17,992 nt of DNA, taken from Clostridiales bacterium. Lineage in GTDB: Bacteria; Bacillota; Clostridia; Oscillospirales; Oscillospiraceae. A program made the translations under genes and the position numbers. The notes below the pieces were generated by a model that was not told the origin of the DNA, did not search any database, and saw only the letters and a list, made by a program, of their open reading frames with translations. The stretch spans positions 1 to 17,992 of the forward strand of contig JAJQAS010000274.1 in assembly GCA_021203685.1 (NCBI GenBank). Direction: 5' to 3'. This document shows positions 1 to 7,059 of the stretch, piece by piece. Numbering within the stretch: the stretch's first letter is position 1; the number at the start of each line of letters is the position of its first letter.

Positions 1-1115
1 CGGTGGCAAAGGGCGGCACCGCCGCCGTCCCCGGCCCCTTCGGCTCCGGCAAGACCGTGGTGCAGCACGCCCTGGCCAAGTGGTCCGACGTGGACATCGT
101 GGTCTATATCGGCTGCGGCGAGCGCGGCAACGAGATGACCGACGTGCTGCGGGAGTTCCCCGAGCTGATCGACCCCCGCACTGGCGAGACGCTGATGAAG
201 CGGACTGTCCTCATCGCCAACACCTCCGATATGCCCGTGGCTGCCCGTGAGGCGTCGGTCTACACCGGCATCACCATCGCGGAGTACTTCCGTGACATGG
301 GTTACGACGTGGCCGTCATCGCTGACTCCACCTCCCGCTGGGCCGAGGCCCTCCGTGAGATGTCCGGCCGTCTGGAAGAGATGCCCGGCGAAGAAGGCTA
401 CCCCGCTTACCTGGCCTCCCGTCTGGCCCAGTTCTACGAGCGGGCGGGCGTGGTGCAGTGCGTCGGCTCCGACAGCACCCGCACCGGCTCCCTGACCGCC
501 GTGGGCGCGGTCTCCCCTCCCGGCGGCGACCTGTCCGAGCCGGTCTCCCAGGGCACCATGCGCATCGTCAAGGTGTTCTGGTCGCTGGACTCCTCCTTGG
601 CTTACCGCCGTCACTTCCCCGCCATCAACTGGCTCAGCTCCCACTCCCTGTATATGGACTCCCTCAAGCCCTGGTATGACGAAAACCTCGGCCCCGACTA
701 CGTGAAAAACCGCGGTTGGGCTATGGCCGTCCTCCAGGAGGAGGCCAGCCTGAACGAGATCGTTCAGCTGGTGGGCAAGGACTCCCTCTCCGCCAAGGAT
801 CAGATGACTCTGGAGACGGCGAAGATGATCCGCGAGGACTTCCTCCAGCAGAACGCCTTTGTGGACGTGGACTCCTTCTCCACCTATCACCGCCAGTACC
901 TGATGCTGAAGATGATCCTGGACTACGACACCCAGTGCCGCGCCGCCCTGGAAAAGGGCGCGAAGCTCTACGACCTCTTCTCCATCCCCGCCCGCAACGG
1001 CATTGGCCGGGCCAAGAGCGTACCGGAGGACCAGTACGAGGAAGTTTACGCCCAGATCTTCGCCGACATGGAAGCCCAAATCAACGAGGTGGCCGAGAGA
1101 GGAGAAGATGACTGA
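1..1115 (+). CDS. ntpA: V-type ATP synthase subunit A (catalytic), 5' end missing
   Basis: This is the C-terminal part of the catalytic A subunit of a V/A-type ATPase, which hydrolyses or makes ATP in the cytoplasmic V1 head while ions cross the membrane through V0. The reading frame is open to the left edge, with the first full codon at base 3. About 370 residues are visible against roughly 590 in the family, so the N-terminal barrel and bulge domain lie outside the window. Visible motifs are the catalytic P-loop GPFGSGKT (visible residues 11-18), the Walker B strand in VAVIADSTSRWAEALRE, and the family block MPGEEGYPAYLASRLAQFYERAG. The stop TGA shares its last base with the ATG of subunit B (TGATG), so the two are probably translationally coupled. 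Whether the enzyme pumps H+ or Na+ cannot be told, because the membrane ring subunit is not in the window. Confidence 0.97.
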   Translation, partial: VAKGGTAAVPGPFGSGKTVVQHALAKWSDVDIVVYIGCGERGNEMTDVLREFPELIDPRTGETLMKRTVLIANTSDMPVAAREASVYTGITIAEYFRDMGYDVAVIADSTSRWAEALREMSGRLEEMPGEEGYPAYLASRLAQFYERAGVVQCVGSDSTRTGSLTAVGAVSPPGGDLSEPVSQGTMRIVKVFWSLDSSLAYRRHFPAINWLSSHSLYMDSLKPWYDENLGPDYVKNRGWAMAVLQEEASLNEIVQLVGKDSLSAKDQMTLETAKMIREDFLQQNAFVDVDSFSTYHRQYLMLKMILDYDTQCRAALEKGAKLYDLFSIPARNGIGRAKSVPEDQYEEVYAQIFADMEAQINEVAERGEDD

Positions 1116-2497
1116 TGATCAAAGAATATAAGACGATAGAAGAGATCTCTGGCCCTCTGATGGTGGTCCGCAAGGTGGCGGGCGTCACCTATGACGAGCT
1201 GGTGGAGATCGAGCTGCCCAACGGCAGCATCCGCCGGGGCAAGGTGCTGGAGGTCAACGGCGACAACGCCGTGGTCCAGCTGTTCGAGTCCTCCGCCGGT
1301 ATCAACCTGCGGGATTCCAAGGTCCGCTTCCTGGGCCATCCCCTCCAGCTGGGCGTTTCCAAGGATATGCTGGGCCGGGTGTTCTCCGGCATGGGCGAGC
1401 CCATCGACGGCGGCCCCGAGATCTTGCCCGAGGCTTACCGGGACATCAACGGCCTGGCCATGAACCCCGCCGCCCGGGACTACCCCAACGAGTTTATCCA
1501 GACCGGCATTTCCACCATCGACGGCCTGAACACCCTGGTTCGCGGCCAGAAGCTGCCTATTTTCTCCGGCTCCGGCCTGCCCCACAACCAGCTGGCGGCC
1601 CAGATCGCCCGCCAGGCCAAGGTGCTGGACGGGGAGTCCAACTTCGCCGTGGTGTTCGCCGCCATCGGCATCACCTTCGAGGAGTCCGAGTACTTCACCC
1701 AGGAGTTCATCCGCACCGGCGCGCTGGAGCGCACCGTGCTGTTCATCAACCTGGCCAACGACCCCGCCGTCGAGCGCATTTCCACCCCCCGTATGGCGCT
1801 GACCGCCGCCGAGTACCTGGCCTTTGACATGGGGATGCACGTGCTGGTCATCCTGACCGACATCACCAACTACGCCGAGGCCCTGCGCGAGGTTTCCGCC
1901 GCCAAGAAGGAAGTCCCCGGACGGCGCGGCTACCCCGGCTACCTCTACACCGACCTTGCCACCATGTACGAGCGGGCCGGCCGTCACCTGGGCCAGGAGG
2001 GTTCCATCACCATGATCCCCATTCTGACCATGCCCGAGGACGACAAGACCCACCCCATCCCCGACCTGACCGGCTATATCACCGAGGGCCAGATCATCCT
2101 GGACCGGGAGCTGTACCGGAAGGGCATCCTGCCCCCGGTGGACGTGCTGCCCTCCCTGTCCCGTCTGAAGGACAAGGGCATCGGCGAGGGCAAGACCCGC
2201 GAGGACCACTCCGGCACCATGAACCAGCTCTTCGCCGCCTACGCCACCGGCAAGGAGAACAAGGAGCTGATGTCCATCCTGGGCGAAGCGGCTCTGTCCC
2301 CCACCGACCTGCTGTACGCCAAGTTCTCCGATGAGTTCGAGAAGCGTTACGTGGCCCAGGGGCCGGAGGAAAACCGCTCTATCCAGGAGACGCTGGACTT
2401 GGGCTGGGAGCTGCTGAGCATCCTGCCCGAAAGCGAGCTGAAGCGGATCAAGCCCGAGTATATCGAGAAGTATCTGCCCAAAAAGGATAAGACCTGA
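1115..2497 (+). CDS. ntpB: V-type ATP synthase subunit B
   Basis: This is the non-catalytic nucleotide-binding B subunit of the V1 head, which alternates with A in the hexamer. At 460 residues it is full length for the family. It begins MIKEYKTIEEISGPLMVV, the usual N-terminal beta barrel. In place of a true P-loop it has the B-type block IFSGSGLPHNQLAAQIARQ, followed by ITFEESEYF, the TDITNYAEALREVSAAKKEVPGRRGYPGYLYTDLA region (two adjoining blocks) and a C-terminal helical domain ending YLPKKDKT. The start overlaps the stop of subunit A by one base, and GAGAGGAGAAG just upstream acts as ribosome binding site inside the A gene. An 18-base gap separates it from subunit D. The order A-B-D is that of bacterial V-ATPase operons; the stalk and V0 genes presumably lie to the left. 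Confidence 0.98.
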   Translation: MIKEYKTIEEISGPLMVVRKVAGVTYDELVEIELPNGSIRRGKVLEVNGDNAVVQLFESSAGINLRDSKVRFLGHPLQLGVSKDMLGRVFSGMGEPIDGGPEILPEAYRDINGLAMNPAARDYPNEFIQTGISTIDGLNTLVRGQKLPIFSGSGLPHNQLAAQIARQAKVLDGESNFAVVFAAIGITFEESEYFTQEFIRTGALERTVLFINLANDPAVERISTPRMALTAAEYLAFDMGMHVLVILTDITNYAEALREVSAAKKEVPGRRGYPGYLYTDLATMYERAGRHLGQEGSITMIPILTMPEDDKTHPIPDLTGYITEGQIILDRELYRKGILPPVDVLPSLSRLKDKGIGEGKTREDHSGTMNQLFAAYATGKENKELMSILGEAALSPTDLLYAKFSDEFEKRYVAQGPEENRSIQETLDLGWELLSILPESELKRIKPEYIEKYLPKKDKT

Positions 2498-2515
2498 GGG
2501 AAGGAGGGATCGTAA

Positions 2516-3211
2516 ATGCCTTCCGCTAACGTAAACGCCACCCGCATGGAGCTGACCAAGCAGAAGAAAAAGCTGCGCACCTCCGTTCGCGGCCACAAGC
2601 TGCTGAAAGACAAGCGCGACGAGCTGATGAAGCAGTTCCTGGAGATGGTGCGGGAGAACCGCGCCCTGCGCAAGCGGGTGGAGGAGTCGCTGATTCGCGC
2701 CCACGGCAGCTTTACCGTGGCCAGCGCCCTGATGAGCTCCGAGATGATGGAGCAGTCCCTGCTCTACCCCCAGCAGAGCGTCGATCTGGACATGACGTTC
2801 CAGAATATCATGTCGGTCAACGTGCCCCAATACCACTTCACCACCAAAAGCTCCGACGCGGGCGAAATCTACCCCTATGGCTTCGCCACCACCAGCTGCG
2901 AGCTGGACGACGCGGTGGACGCCCTGTCCTCCGTCTTTGCCGATATGCTCAAGCTGGCCCAGATGGAAAAAGCCTGCCAGCTGCTGGCCGAGGAGATCGA
3001 AAAGACCCGCCGCCGGGTCAACGCCCTGGAGTACGTGGTCATCCCCGACTGCGAGGCCAAAATCAAGTCCATTTCCATGAAGCTGGACGAGAACGAGCGC
3101 AACAACACCATCCGCCTGATGAAGGTCAAGGATATGATGTTGGCTGAGAACATCGAGCAGCGCCGGAAAGAGACCGAAGAGGCCATCGCCGCGTCCCACG
3201 ACGCCAGCTGA
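2516..3211 (+). CDS. ntpD: V-type ATP synthase subunit D (central shaft)
   Basis: This encodes the D subunit, the rotating coiled-coil shaft that couples the A3B3 head to the membrane ring. At 231 residues it is somewhat longer than the usual 205-220. The N-terminus carries the family signature NATRMELTKQKKKLRTSVRG followed by HKLLKDKRDELMKQF, and long helices occupy both ends (about residues 10-65 and 150-215), as expected for an antiparallel coiled coil. The C-terminal stretch has the usual RRVNALEYVVIP motif. The start ATG is preceded by AAGGAGGG with good spacing. It is the last gene of the operon: a strong terminator hairpin begins about 25 bases after the stop. Confidence 0.97.
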   Translation: MPSANVNATRMELTKQKKKLRTSVRGHKLLKDKRDELMKQFLEMVRENRALRKRVEESLIRAHGSFTVASALMSSEMMEQSLLYPQQSVDLDMTFQNIMSVNVPQYHFTTKSSDAGEIYPYGFATTSCELDDAVDALSSVFADMLKLAQMEKACQLLAEEIEKTRRRVNALEYVVIPDCEAKIKSISMKLDENERNNTIRLMKVKDMMLAENIEQRRKETEEAIAASHDAS

Positions 3212-3235
3212 GCGCATAACACAACGTAAACAACA

Positions 3236-3279
3236 CAAAAACGCTGAGGTTCGGGGGAGACCCGAATCCCAGCGTTTTT
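3236..3279 (+). terminator. Rho-independent terminator of the V-ATPase operon
   Basis: AAAACGCTG and GGTTCGGG pair with CCCGAA and CAGCGTTTTT around a short GGAGA loop, giving a long GC-rich stem with flanking A and T tracts. It lies directly after subunit D. The A tract on the left means it could also stop transcription coming from the other side. Confidence 0.9.
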
Positions 3280-3310
3280 CACATCAGAACAGAAACTGCC
3301 CGAAAGCGAA

Positions 3311-3336
3311 CCGCCTGCGGGTTTCCCCACAGGCGG
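3311..3336. repeat. GC-rich hairpin after the V-ATPase terminator
   Basis: CCGCCTG and CAGGCGG (7 bp) enclose GGG/CCC, giving a compact hairpin about 30 bases beyond the operon terminator. It is followed by CGCTTTGTC, so there is no real U tract. It may be a back-up terminator or a remnant repeat. The rest of the 3212-3563 gap is A-rich and holds the inverted repeat and promoter listed separately. Confidence 0.45.
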
Positions 3337-3438
3337 CGCTTTGTCAACAAAAAAGAAAAGAGAGAGAAAAAAGCAGATGTTCTAAATGTCCATCCACAAG
3401 ATACCACATCGACAGGAAAAAGAAGTCAACAAATTGCA

Positions 3439-3459
3439 ACGAAAGTGTGAATCTTTCGT
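3439..3459. promoter_or_regulatory. Inverted repeat upstream of the HAD gene promoter
   Basis: ACGAAAG-7 nt-CTTTCGT is a perfect 7-bp inverted repeat ending about 40 bp upstream of the -35 box at 3500. Its size and position suit a regulator site, but no cognate regulator is visible and chance cannot be excluded. Confidence 0.3.
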
Positions 3460-3499
3460 GAACAGCAAAGGAAGATAGTTTCAGTTTCCAGAACGACCC

Positions 3500-3528
3500 T
3501 TGCAAAACATTGTAAAATCAGCTATGAT
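3500..3528 (+). promoter_or_regulatory. Sigma-A type promoter for the HAD phosphatase gene
   Basis: The -35 box TTGCAA (3500-3505) and -10 box TATGAT (3523-3528) are separated by 17 bp. Transcription should start near 3535, giving a short leader that contains the AAAGGAGT ribosome binding site in front of the ATG at 3564. Confidence 0.7.
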
Positions 3529-3563
3529 ACTGGCAGACGGAACAATAAAAGGAGTGGGGCCCG

Positions 3564-4391
3564 ATGCCCAAAATCATTTTTTTCGACATTGACGGGACCC
3601 TGTGCGAGCCGGGGAAGCAGGTTTCCGCGGCCACGGTGGACGCTTTGCACCGTGCCCAGGCCAGGGGACACAAGATTTTGATCGCCACCGGGCGCAACCT
3701 CCCCATCATCCCCGCTTTCCTCCGGGACATCGGCTTTGACGGTATCGTCGCCAGCGCGGGGGGCTACGTCACCGTGGACGGCCAGGTGCTGGAGGACCGA
3801 GCCATGCCTCCGGCGCTGCTGGAGCGGGCGCTGTCGATTTTGGACAGGTACGACATCAGCTATATGCTGGAGACCGCAGAGGGGACCTTCGCAGACAAGG
3901 AGCGGTGTCTGGAGGTCTGGGCGGAGAACCTGACTGGCTCCAACAGCGAGCAGCGGCGGCTGATGCTCCAGCTGGTGGAGGGACTGGGGATGCTGCCCAT
4001 CCAGAACTACCACGGTCAGCCGGTGTACAAAATCTGCTTCAACGCCCGGTCGATGGAGGCGTTGCAGACGGCGGTGGCGGAGTTGGGCGACGACTACTTT
4101 ACCGTGACCAACATGGTGCCCGGCGGCCCCGCCCTCAACGGCGAGACCATGGCCCGGGGCGTGGACAAGGGCAGCGCCGTCCGCAAGGTCTGCGCCTACT
4201 ACGGCGTGGGGGTGGAGGATGCCATCGCCTTTGGCGACTCGGGCAACGACTTACCCATGCTCCGGGCCGCCGGAGTGGGCATCGCCATGGGCAACGCCTC
4301 CCCGGACGTGAAGGCCGAGGCCGACATCGTCTGCGAGAGCTGCCAGGAGGACGGCATTGCCCGGCAGCTGGCGCGCATGGGCCTGGCGTAA
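3564..4391 (+). CDS. Cof-type HAD-IIB family hydrolase
   Basis: This is a cytoplasmic haloacid-dehalogenase phosphatase of the Cof/YidA type, which dephosphorylates sugar phosphates or similar small metabolites; the substrate cannot be read from sequence. All four HAD motifs are present: DIDGT with nucleophile D8 and general acid D10, T42 in ATGRN, K202 in GVDKGSA, and GDSGND (224-229) for Mg2+ binding. The C2-type cap lies between motifs II and III (about residues 85-190). The length of 275 is normal. The ATG follows AAAGGAGT at good spacing and sits behind its own promoter, so it appears to be a single-gene unit between the ATPase operon and the carboxyltransferase gene. Confidence 0.93.
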   Translation: MPKIIFFDIDGTLCEPGKQVSAATVDALHRAQARGHKILIATGRNLPIIPAFLRDIGFDGIVASAGGYVTVDGQVLEDRAMPPALLERALSILDRYDISYMLETAEGTFADKERCLEVWAENLTGSNSEQRRLMLQLVEGLGMLPIQNYHGQPVYKICFNARSMEALQTAVAELGDDYFTVTNMVPGGPALNGETMARGVDKGSAVRKVCAYYGVGVEDAIAFGDSGNDLPMLRAAGVGIAMGNASPDVKAEADIVCESCQEDGIARQLARMGLA

Positions 4392-4461
4392 AGCAGGGCT
4401 TGACTTTCCAAGGTGTTTTACCCGCTCAAATGTGAGGTTCTCCCCATATTTGGGCAGGTTT

Positions 4462-4495
4462 TGTGCGTTCATTCTGGCTCCGCGCACAGATTTTA
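4462..4495 (+). terminator. Possible weak terminator after the HAD gene
   Basis: TGTGCG (4462-4467) and CGCACA (4483-4488) can form a 6-bp stem with a 15-nt loop, followed by GATTTTATG. The loop is large and the T tract short, so this is weak. No better terminator is visible between the HAD gene and the next promoter. Confidence 0.3.
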
Positions 4496-4515
4496 TGCAG
4501 TTCCCTGAAAAGCCC

Positions 4516-4545
4516 TTTACATCTCCCGTTCCCCTATGGTATAAT
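4516..4545 (+). promoter_or_regulatory. Promoter for the carboxyltransferase gene
   Basis: TTTACA (4516-4521) and a perfect TATAAT (4540-4545) are separated by 18 bp. Initiation is expected near 4552. The leader of about 70 nt can form a small hairpin between GGCAGG (4571-4576) and CCTGCC (4595-4600), just before the GAAGGAG ribosome binding site at 4606. Confidence 0.75.
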
Positions 4546-4622
4546 AAAATACTGATGAAAACTATGCAACGGCAGGCGGCTGTGTTTTGGTCCCCCTGCC
4601 TTTATGAAGGAGCAATTGAGCT

Positions 4623-6140
4623 ATGGATTCCCTGCAAGAACTTGAATACCAGCGCCGCGTTTTGCAAAACAGCAGCAATGCTGACCGGCAGCACTCCAAA
4701 GGCAAGCTCACCGCCGATGAGCGGCTGGCCTACCTGTTCGATAAAGACACCTTCATCGAGCTGAACGTTTTCCAGAACCGGGGGCAGTCCGTTGACAAGC
4801 CCCCCAAGCGGGACGGCGTCATCGCCGGGTTCGGCAAAATCAACGGCCGGTATGCCTACGCCTATGCCCAGGACTTCACCATCCAGGGCGGCAGTCTGTC
4901 CTCCTCCAACGCCAGGAAGATCATCAAGTGTCAGCAGGCGGCGCTGAAAGCCGGTGCGCCCATCATCGGCCTGATGGACTCCGGCGGTGCGAAAATTCAG
5001 GACGGCATCCAGGCTCTGGCCCAGTACGGCACCATCTTCCAGAACAACGTCAACGCCTCGGGTGTTATCCCCCAGATCACCGCCATCATGGGCCCCTGCG
5101 CCGGCGGCGCGTCCTATTCTCCCGCGCTGCAGGACTTTATCTTCTTTGTGGAGGGCACCGGCGAGATGTTCGTCACCGGCCCCGACGTGGTCAAGGAGGT
5201 CATCGGCGAGAGCATCACCATGCAGGAGCTGGGCGGCGCGGACGTTCATATGCGCAAAAACGGCGTGGCCCACGTCCGGGCGGCCAACGACCAGGACTGC
5301 CTGGACAAGATCCGCAACCTGCTGACCTACCTGCCCCAGAACAACAAGAGCCTCCCCATTCCCCGGGTCAAGTATAAGTCCCGCTGGCAGCGGGGCATTG
5401 AGAACGTTGTTCCCGAAAACAAGCGGAAGATCTACGACGTGAAGCGGGTCATCGACTACCTGGTGGACACTGATTCCTTCTTTGAAATCGAACCGGAGTT
5501 TGCCGCCAACATCGTCACCTGCTTTGCCCGTGTCAACGGCCACACCGTCGGCGTGGTGGCAAACCAGCCCGCCGTCATCAGCGGCTGCATGGACGTGAAC
5601 GCCAGTTGCAAGGCGGCCCGGTTTGTCCGCACCTGCGACTGCTTCAACATCCCCCTGCTGACGCTGGTGGACGTGCCCGGTTTCTTCCCCGGCTCCGACC
5701 AGGAGTATTCCGGCATCATCCGCCATGGCGCGAAGGTGCTCTACGCCTACTCCGAGGCCACGGTGCCCAAAATCACCCTGGTGCTGCGGAAAGCCTACGG
5801 CGGCGCCTATATCGCTATGTGCTGCAAGCAGCTGGGCGCGGACGTGTGCTGGGCCTGGCCCACGGCGGAAATCGCCGTCATGGGCGCCGAGGGCGCGGTG
5901 AAGATCATCAACCGCAAGGATTTGAAAGCCGCCGGGGACGACTACAAAAAGGTGCTGGACGAGAAGGTCAAAGCCTATCAGGACACGCAGCTGAACCCCT
6001 TCGTGGGGGCCAAGCTGGGCTATATCGATGACGTGATCGCCCCCCAGGACACCCGCCGGATGCTGGAGCAGACGCTGGAGGCGCTGATCTCCTTCCAGGA
6101 CCCCAAGGAGAAGCCCACCCACGGGAATATCCCCCTCTGA
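4623..6140 (+). CDS. Biotin-dependent acyl-CoA carboxyltransferase (MmdA/PccB family)
   Basis: This is the carboxyltransferase subunit of a biotin-dependent acyl-CoA carboxylase or decarboxylase, which moves a carboxyl group between carboxybiotin and an acyl-CoA such as propionyl/methylmalonyl-CoA. At 505 residues it is full length. Two crotonase-like halves are seen. The N half has MDSGGAKIQDG (118-128) and the oxyanion block GPCAGGASYSPAL (157-169). The C half has LVDVPGFFPG (348-357), RKAYGGAYIAM (389-399) and WPTAEIAVMGAEGA (411-424). The end HGNIPL matches family members. The start is set by GAAGGAG 10 bases upstream. No biotin carrier, biotin carboxylase or membrane decarboxylase subunit is adjacent, and the gene has its own promoter and terminator, so partners must be encoded elsewhere. 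The exact acyl-CoA substrate is not determined. Confidence 0.92.
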   Translation: MDSLQELEYQRRVLQNSSNADRQHSKGKLTADERLAYLFDKDTFIELNVFQNRGQSVDKPPKRDGVIAGFGKINGRYAYAYAQDFTIQGGSLSSSNARKIIKCQQAALKAGAPIIGLMDSGGAKIQDGIQALAQYGTIFQNNVNASGVIPQITAIMGPCAGGASYSPALQDFIFFVEGTGEMFVTGPDVVKEVIGESITMQELGGADVHMRKNGVAHVRAANDQDCLDKIRNLLTYLPQNNKSLPIPRVKYKSRWQRGIENVVPENKRKIYDVKRVIDYLVDTDSFFEIEPEFAANIVTCFARVNGHTVGVVANQPAVISGCMDVNASCKAARFVRTCDCFNIPLLTLVDVPGFFPGSDQEYSGIIRHGAKVLYAYSEATVPKITLVLRKAYGGAYIAMCCKQLGADVCWAWPTAEIAVMGAEGAVKIINRKDLKAAGDDYKKVLDEKVKAYQDTQLNPFVGAKLGYIDDVIAPQDTRRMLEQTLEALISFQDPKEKPTHGNIPL

Positions 6141-6162
6141 TACGATTTTTCGATGCAAAATA

Positions 6163-6202
6163 CGGCGCTCAACCGATTCTCTGCGGTTGAGCGCCGTTTT
6201 TA
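6163..6202 (+). terminator. Strong terminator between convergent genes
   Basis: CGGCGCTCAACCG (6163-6175) and CGGTTGAGCGCCG (6184-6196) form a perfect 13-bp stem with an 8-nt loop, followed by TTTTTAT. It ends the carboxyltransferase transcript. On the minus strand the trailing sequence is TATTTTGC, so it may also serve the convergent metallophosphoesterase gene. Confidence 0.93.
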
Positions 6203-6205
6203 TGC

Positions 6206-6796
6206 TCAATAATCAAACGCGATATAATCATAGGCGTTGAGGATGGTGGTCTCCCCGTACTGGGTCCTTTTGGGTATCTTCACGCCGTAATTCTTGTGGA
6301 TGTGTCCGTGGACGAAGTATTTCGGCTGGTACTGCTCCAGCAGTCGGACGAACACCTTGAACCCCCGGTGGGTACGGTTGTCCATGTCATTGATGTGGTA
6401 GGCGGGGGCGTGGGTCATCAGGATGTCGAAGCCGCCGTGCCGCCACAGCTGGAATTTCAGCCGCCGCACCCGGTTTTCCATCTCCCAGTCAGTGTACATA
6501 TGGTTGCCGTCCCGGTAGCGGTAGGAACCGCCCAGCCCAAGGATGCGGATGCCCTGGTAGACGTAAAGGGTGTCGTCCACGCAGATGCAGCCCTCCGGCG
6601 GGTCTTTGTCGTAGCTGTCGTCGTGGTTGCCGTGGACGTACAGCACGGGGCAGTGGGCCAGGGTGACCAGAAACTCCAGGTAGGACTTGTGCAAATCCCC
6701 ACAGGCCAAAATCAGGTCGTATTCGTCCAGTTTTCCCGGCGCATAATAGTCATAGAGGTATTTCGCCTCTTCATCCGCCACCGCCAAGATCCGCAT
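6206..6796 (-). CDS. Metallophosphoesterase with non-canonical first motif
   Basis: This is a 196-residue calcineurin-like phosphoesterase, probably cytoplasmic, of unknown substrate. The conserved metal blocks are GDLH (33-36), GNHD (56-59), THAP (128-131) and GHIH (164-167). The first block, normally DxH, reads VADEEAKY here, so D8 is kept but the usual histidine is E10. The protein has no signal peptide or membrane segment. The start is supported by AGGGAGAG 6-7 bases upstream. It lies downstream of the ParB-BMP gene on the same strand but has its own good promoter at 6982-7010, so it may be transcribed separately. It converges with the carboxyltransferase gene across a shared terminator. 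Confidence 0.87.
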   Translation of the reverse strand: MRILAVADEEAKYLYDYYAPGKLDEYDLILACGDLHKSYLEFLVTLAHCPVLYVHGNHDDSYDKDPPEGCICVDDTLYVYQGIRILGLGGSYRYRDGNHMYTDWEMENRVRRLKFQLWRHGGFDILMTHAPAYHINDMDNRTHRGFKVFVRLLEQYQPKYFVHGHIHKNYGVKIPKRTQYGETTILNAYDYIAFDY

Positions 6797-6848
6797 GACT
6801 ATCTCTCCCTGTGTCTGTGGATAACCAATCCCTCATGAGCGTGTCAAA

Positions 6849-6880
6849 GGAACCGCCACGGTTGAAGCCGGAGCGGTTCC
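6849..6880 (-). repeat. Hairpin in the metallophosphoesterase leader
   Basis: GGAACCGC (6849-6856) pairs with GCGGTTCC (6873-6880), with a further CGG/CCG pair inside a 2x2 internal loop. Read on the minus strand it is followed by TTTGACAC, which is too short a U tract for a confident terminator. It could be a leader structure or a weak attenuator. Confidence 0.4.
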
Positions 6881-6947
6881 GTTTTGAATGCGAACGAGAT
6901 AAAATTCACGAAATCGCTATCGGGAAACGCCCAGCCCGCGCCGCGCA

Positions 6948-6970
6948 AATAAACCGCATGGCAGTTTATT
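6948..6970 (-). promoter_or_regulatory. Near-perfect inverted repeat at the transcription start
   Basis: AATAAACCGC and GCAGTTTATT flank ATG. On the minus-strand RNA the single mismatch becomes a G:U pair, giving a 10-bp stem with a 3-nt loop immediately after the predicted start near 6975. It is either an operator for a DNA-binding protein or a 5'-end stabilising hairpin. Confidence 0.45.
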
Positions 6971-6981
6971 CGGCAGACATT

Positions 6982-7010
6982 ATCATAGCACAGTTTCCCG
7001 CCCGATGCAA
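6982..7010 (-). promoter_or_regulatory. Promoter for the metallophosphoesterase gene
   Basis: On the minus strand, TTGCAT (7010-7005) and TATGAT (6987-6982) are separated by 17 bp. The start near 6975 leaves a leader of about 180 nt before the ATG at 6796, containing the two hairpins listed. The rest of the 6797-7059 gap shows no other gene. Confidence 0.65.
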
Positions 7011-7059
7011 CGGAAACCGTTCCCAAAACCGTTTTTCCACAAATTTTGCCTGCTATTGT

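Noticed and set aside
1046..3238. 730-residue open frame on the minus strand opposite the V-ATPase genes
   Set aside because: It is antisense to three certain genes. The product is an odd Gly/Gln/His/Leu-rich sequence with no domain, as expected from GC-rich codon bias on the other strand.
4602..6209. 535-residue open frame on the minus strand
   Set aside because: It is antisense to the carboxyltransferase, with the same low-complexity composition, and is explained by codon bias.
6815..6846. TTGACA-like box close upstream of the metallophosphoesterase gene on the minus strand
   Set aside because: No acceptable -10 lies 16-18 bp away (TTATCC or TATCCA only). The 6982-7010 promoter is much better.
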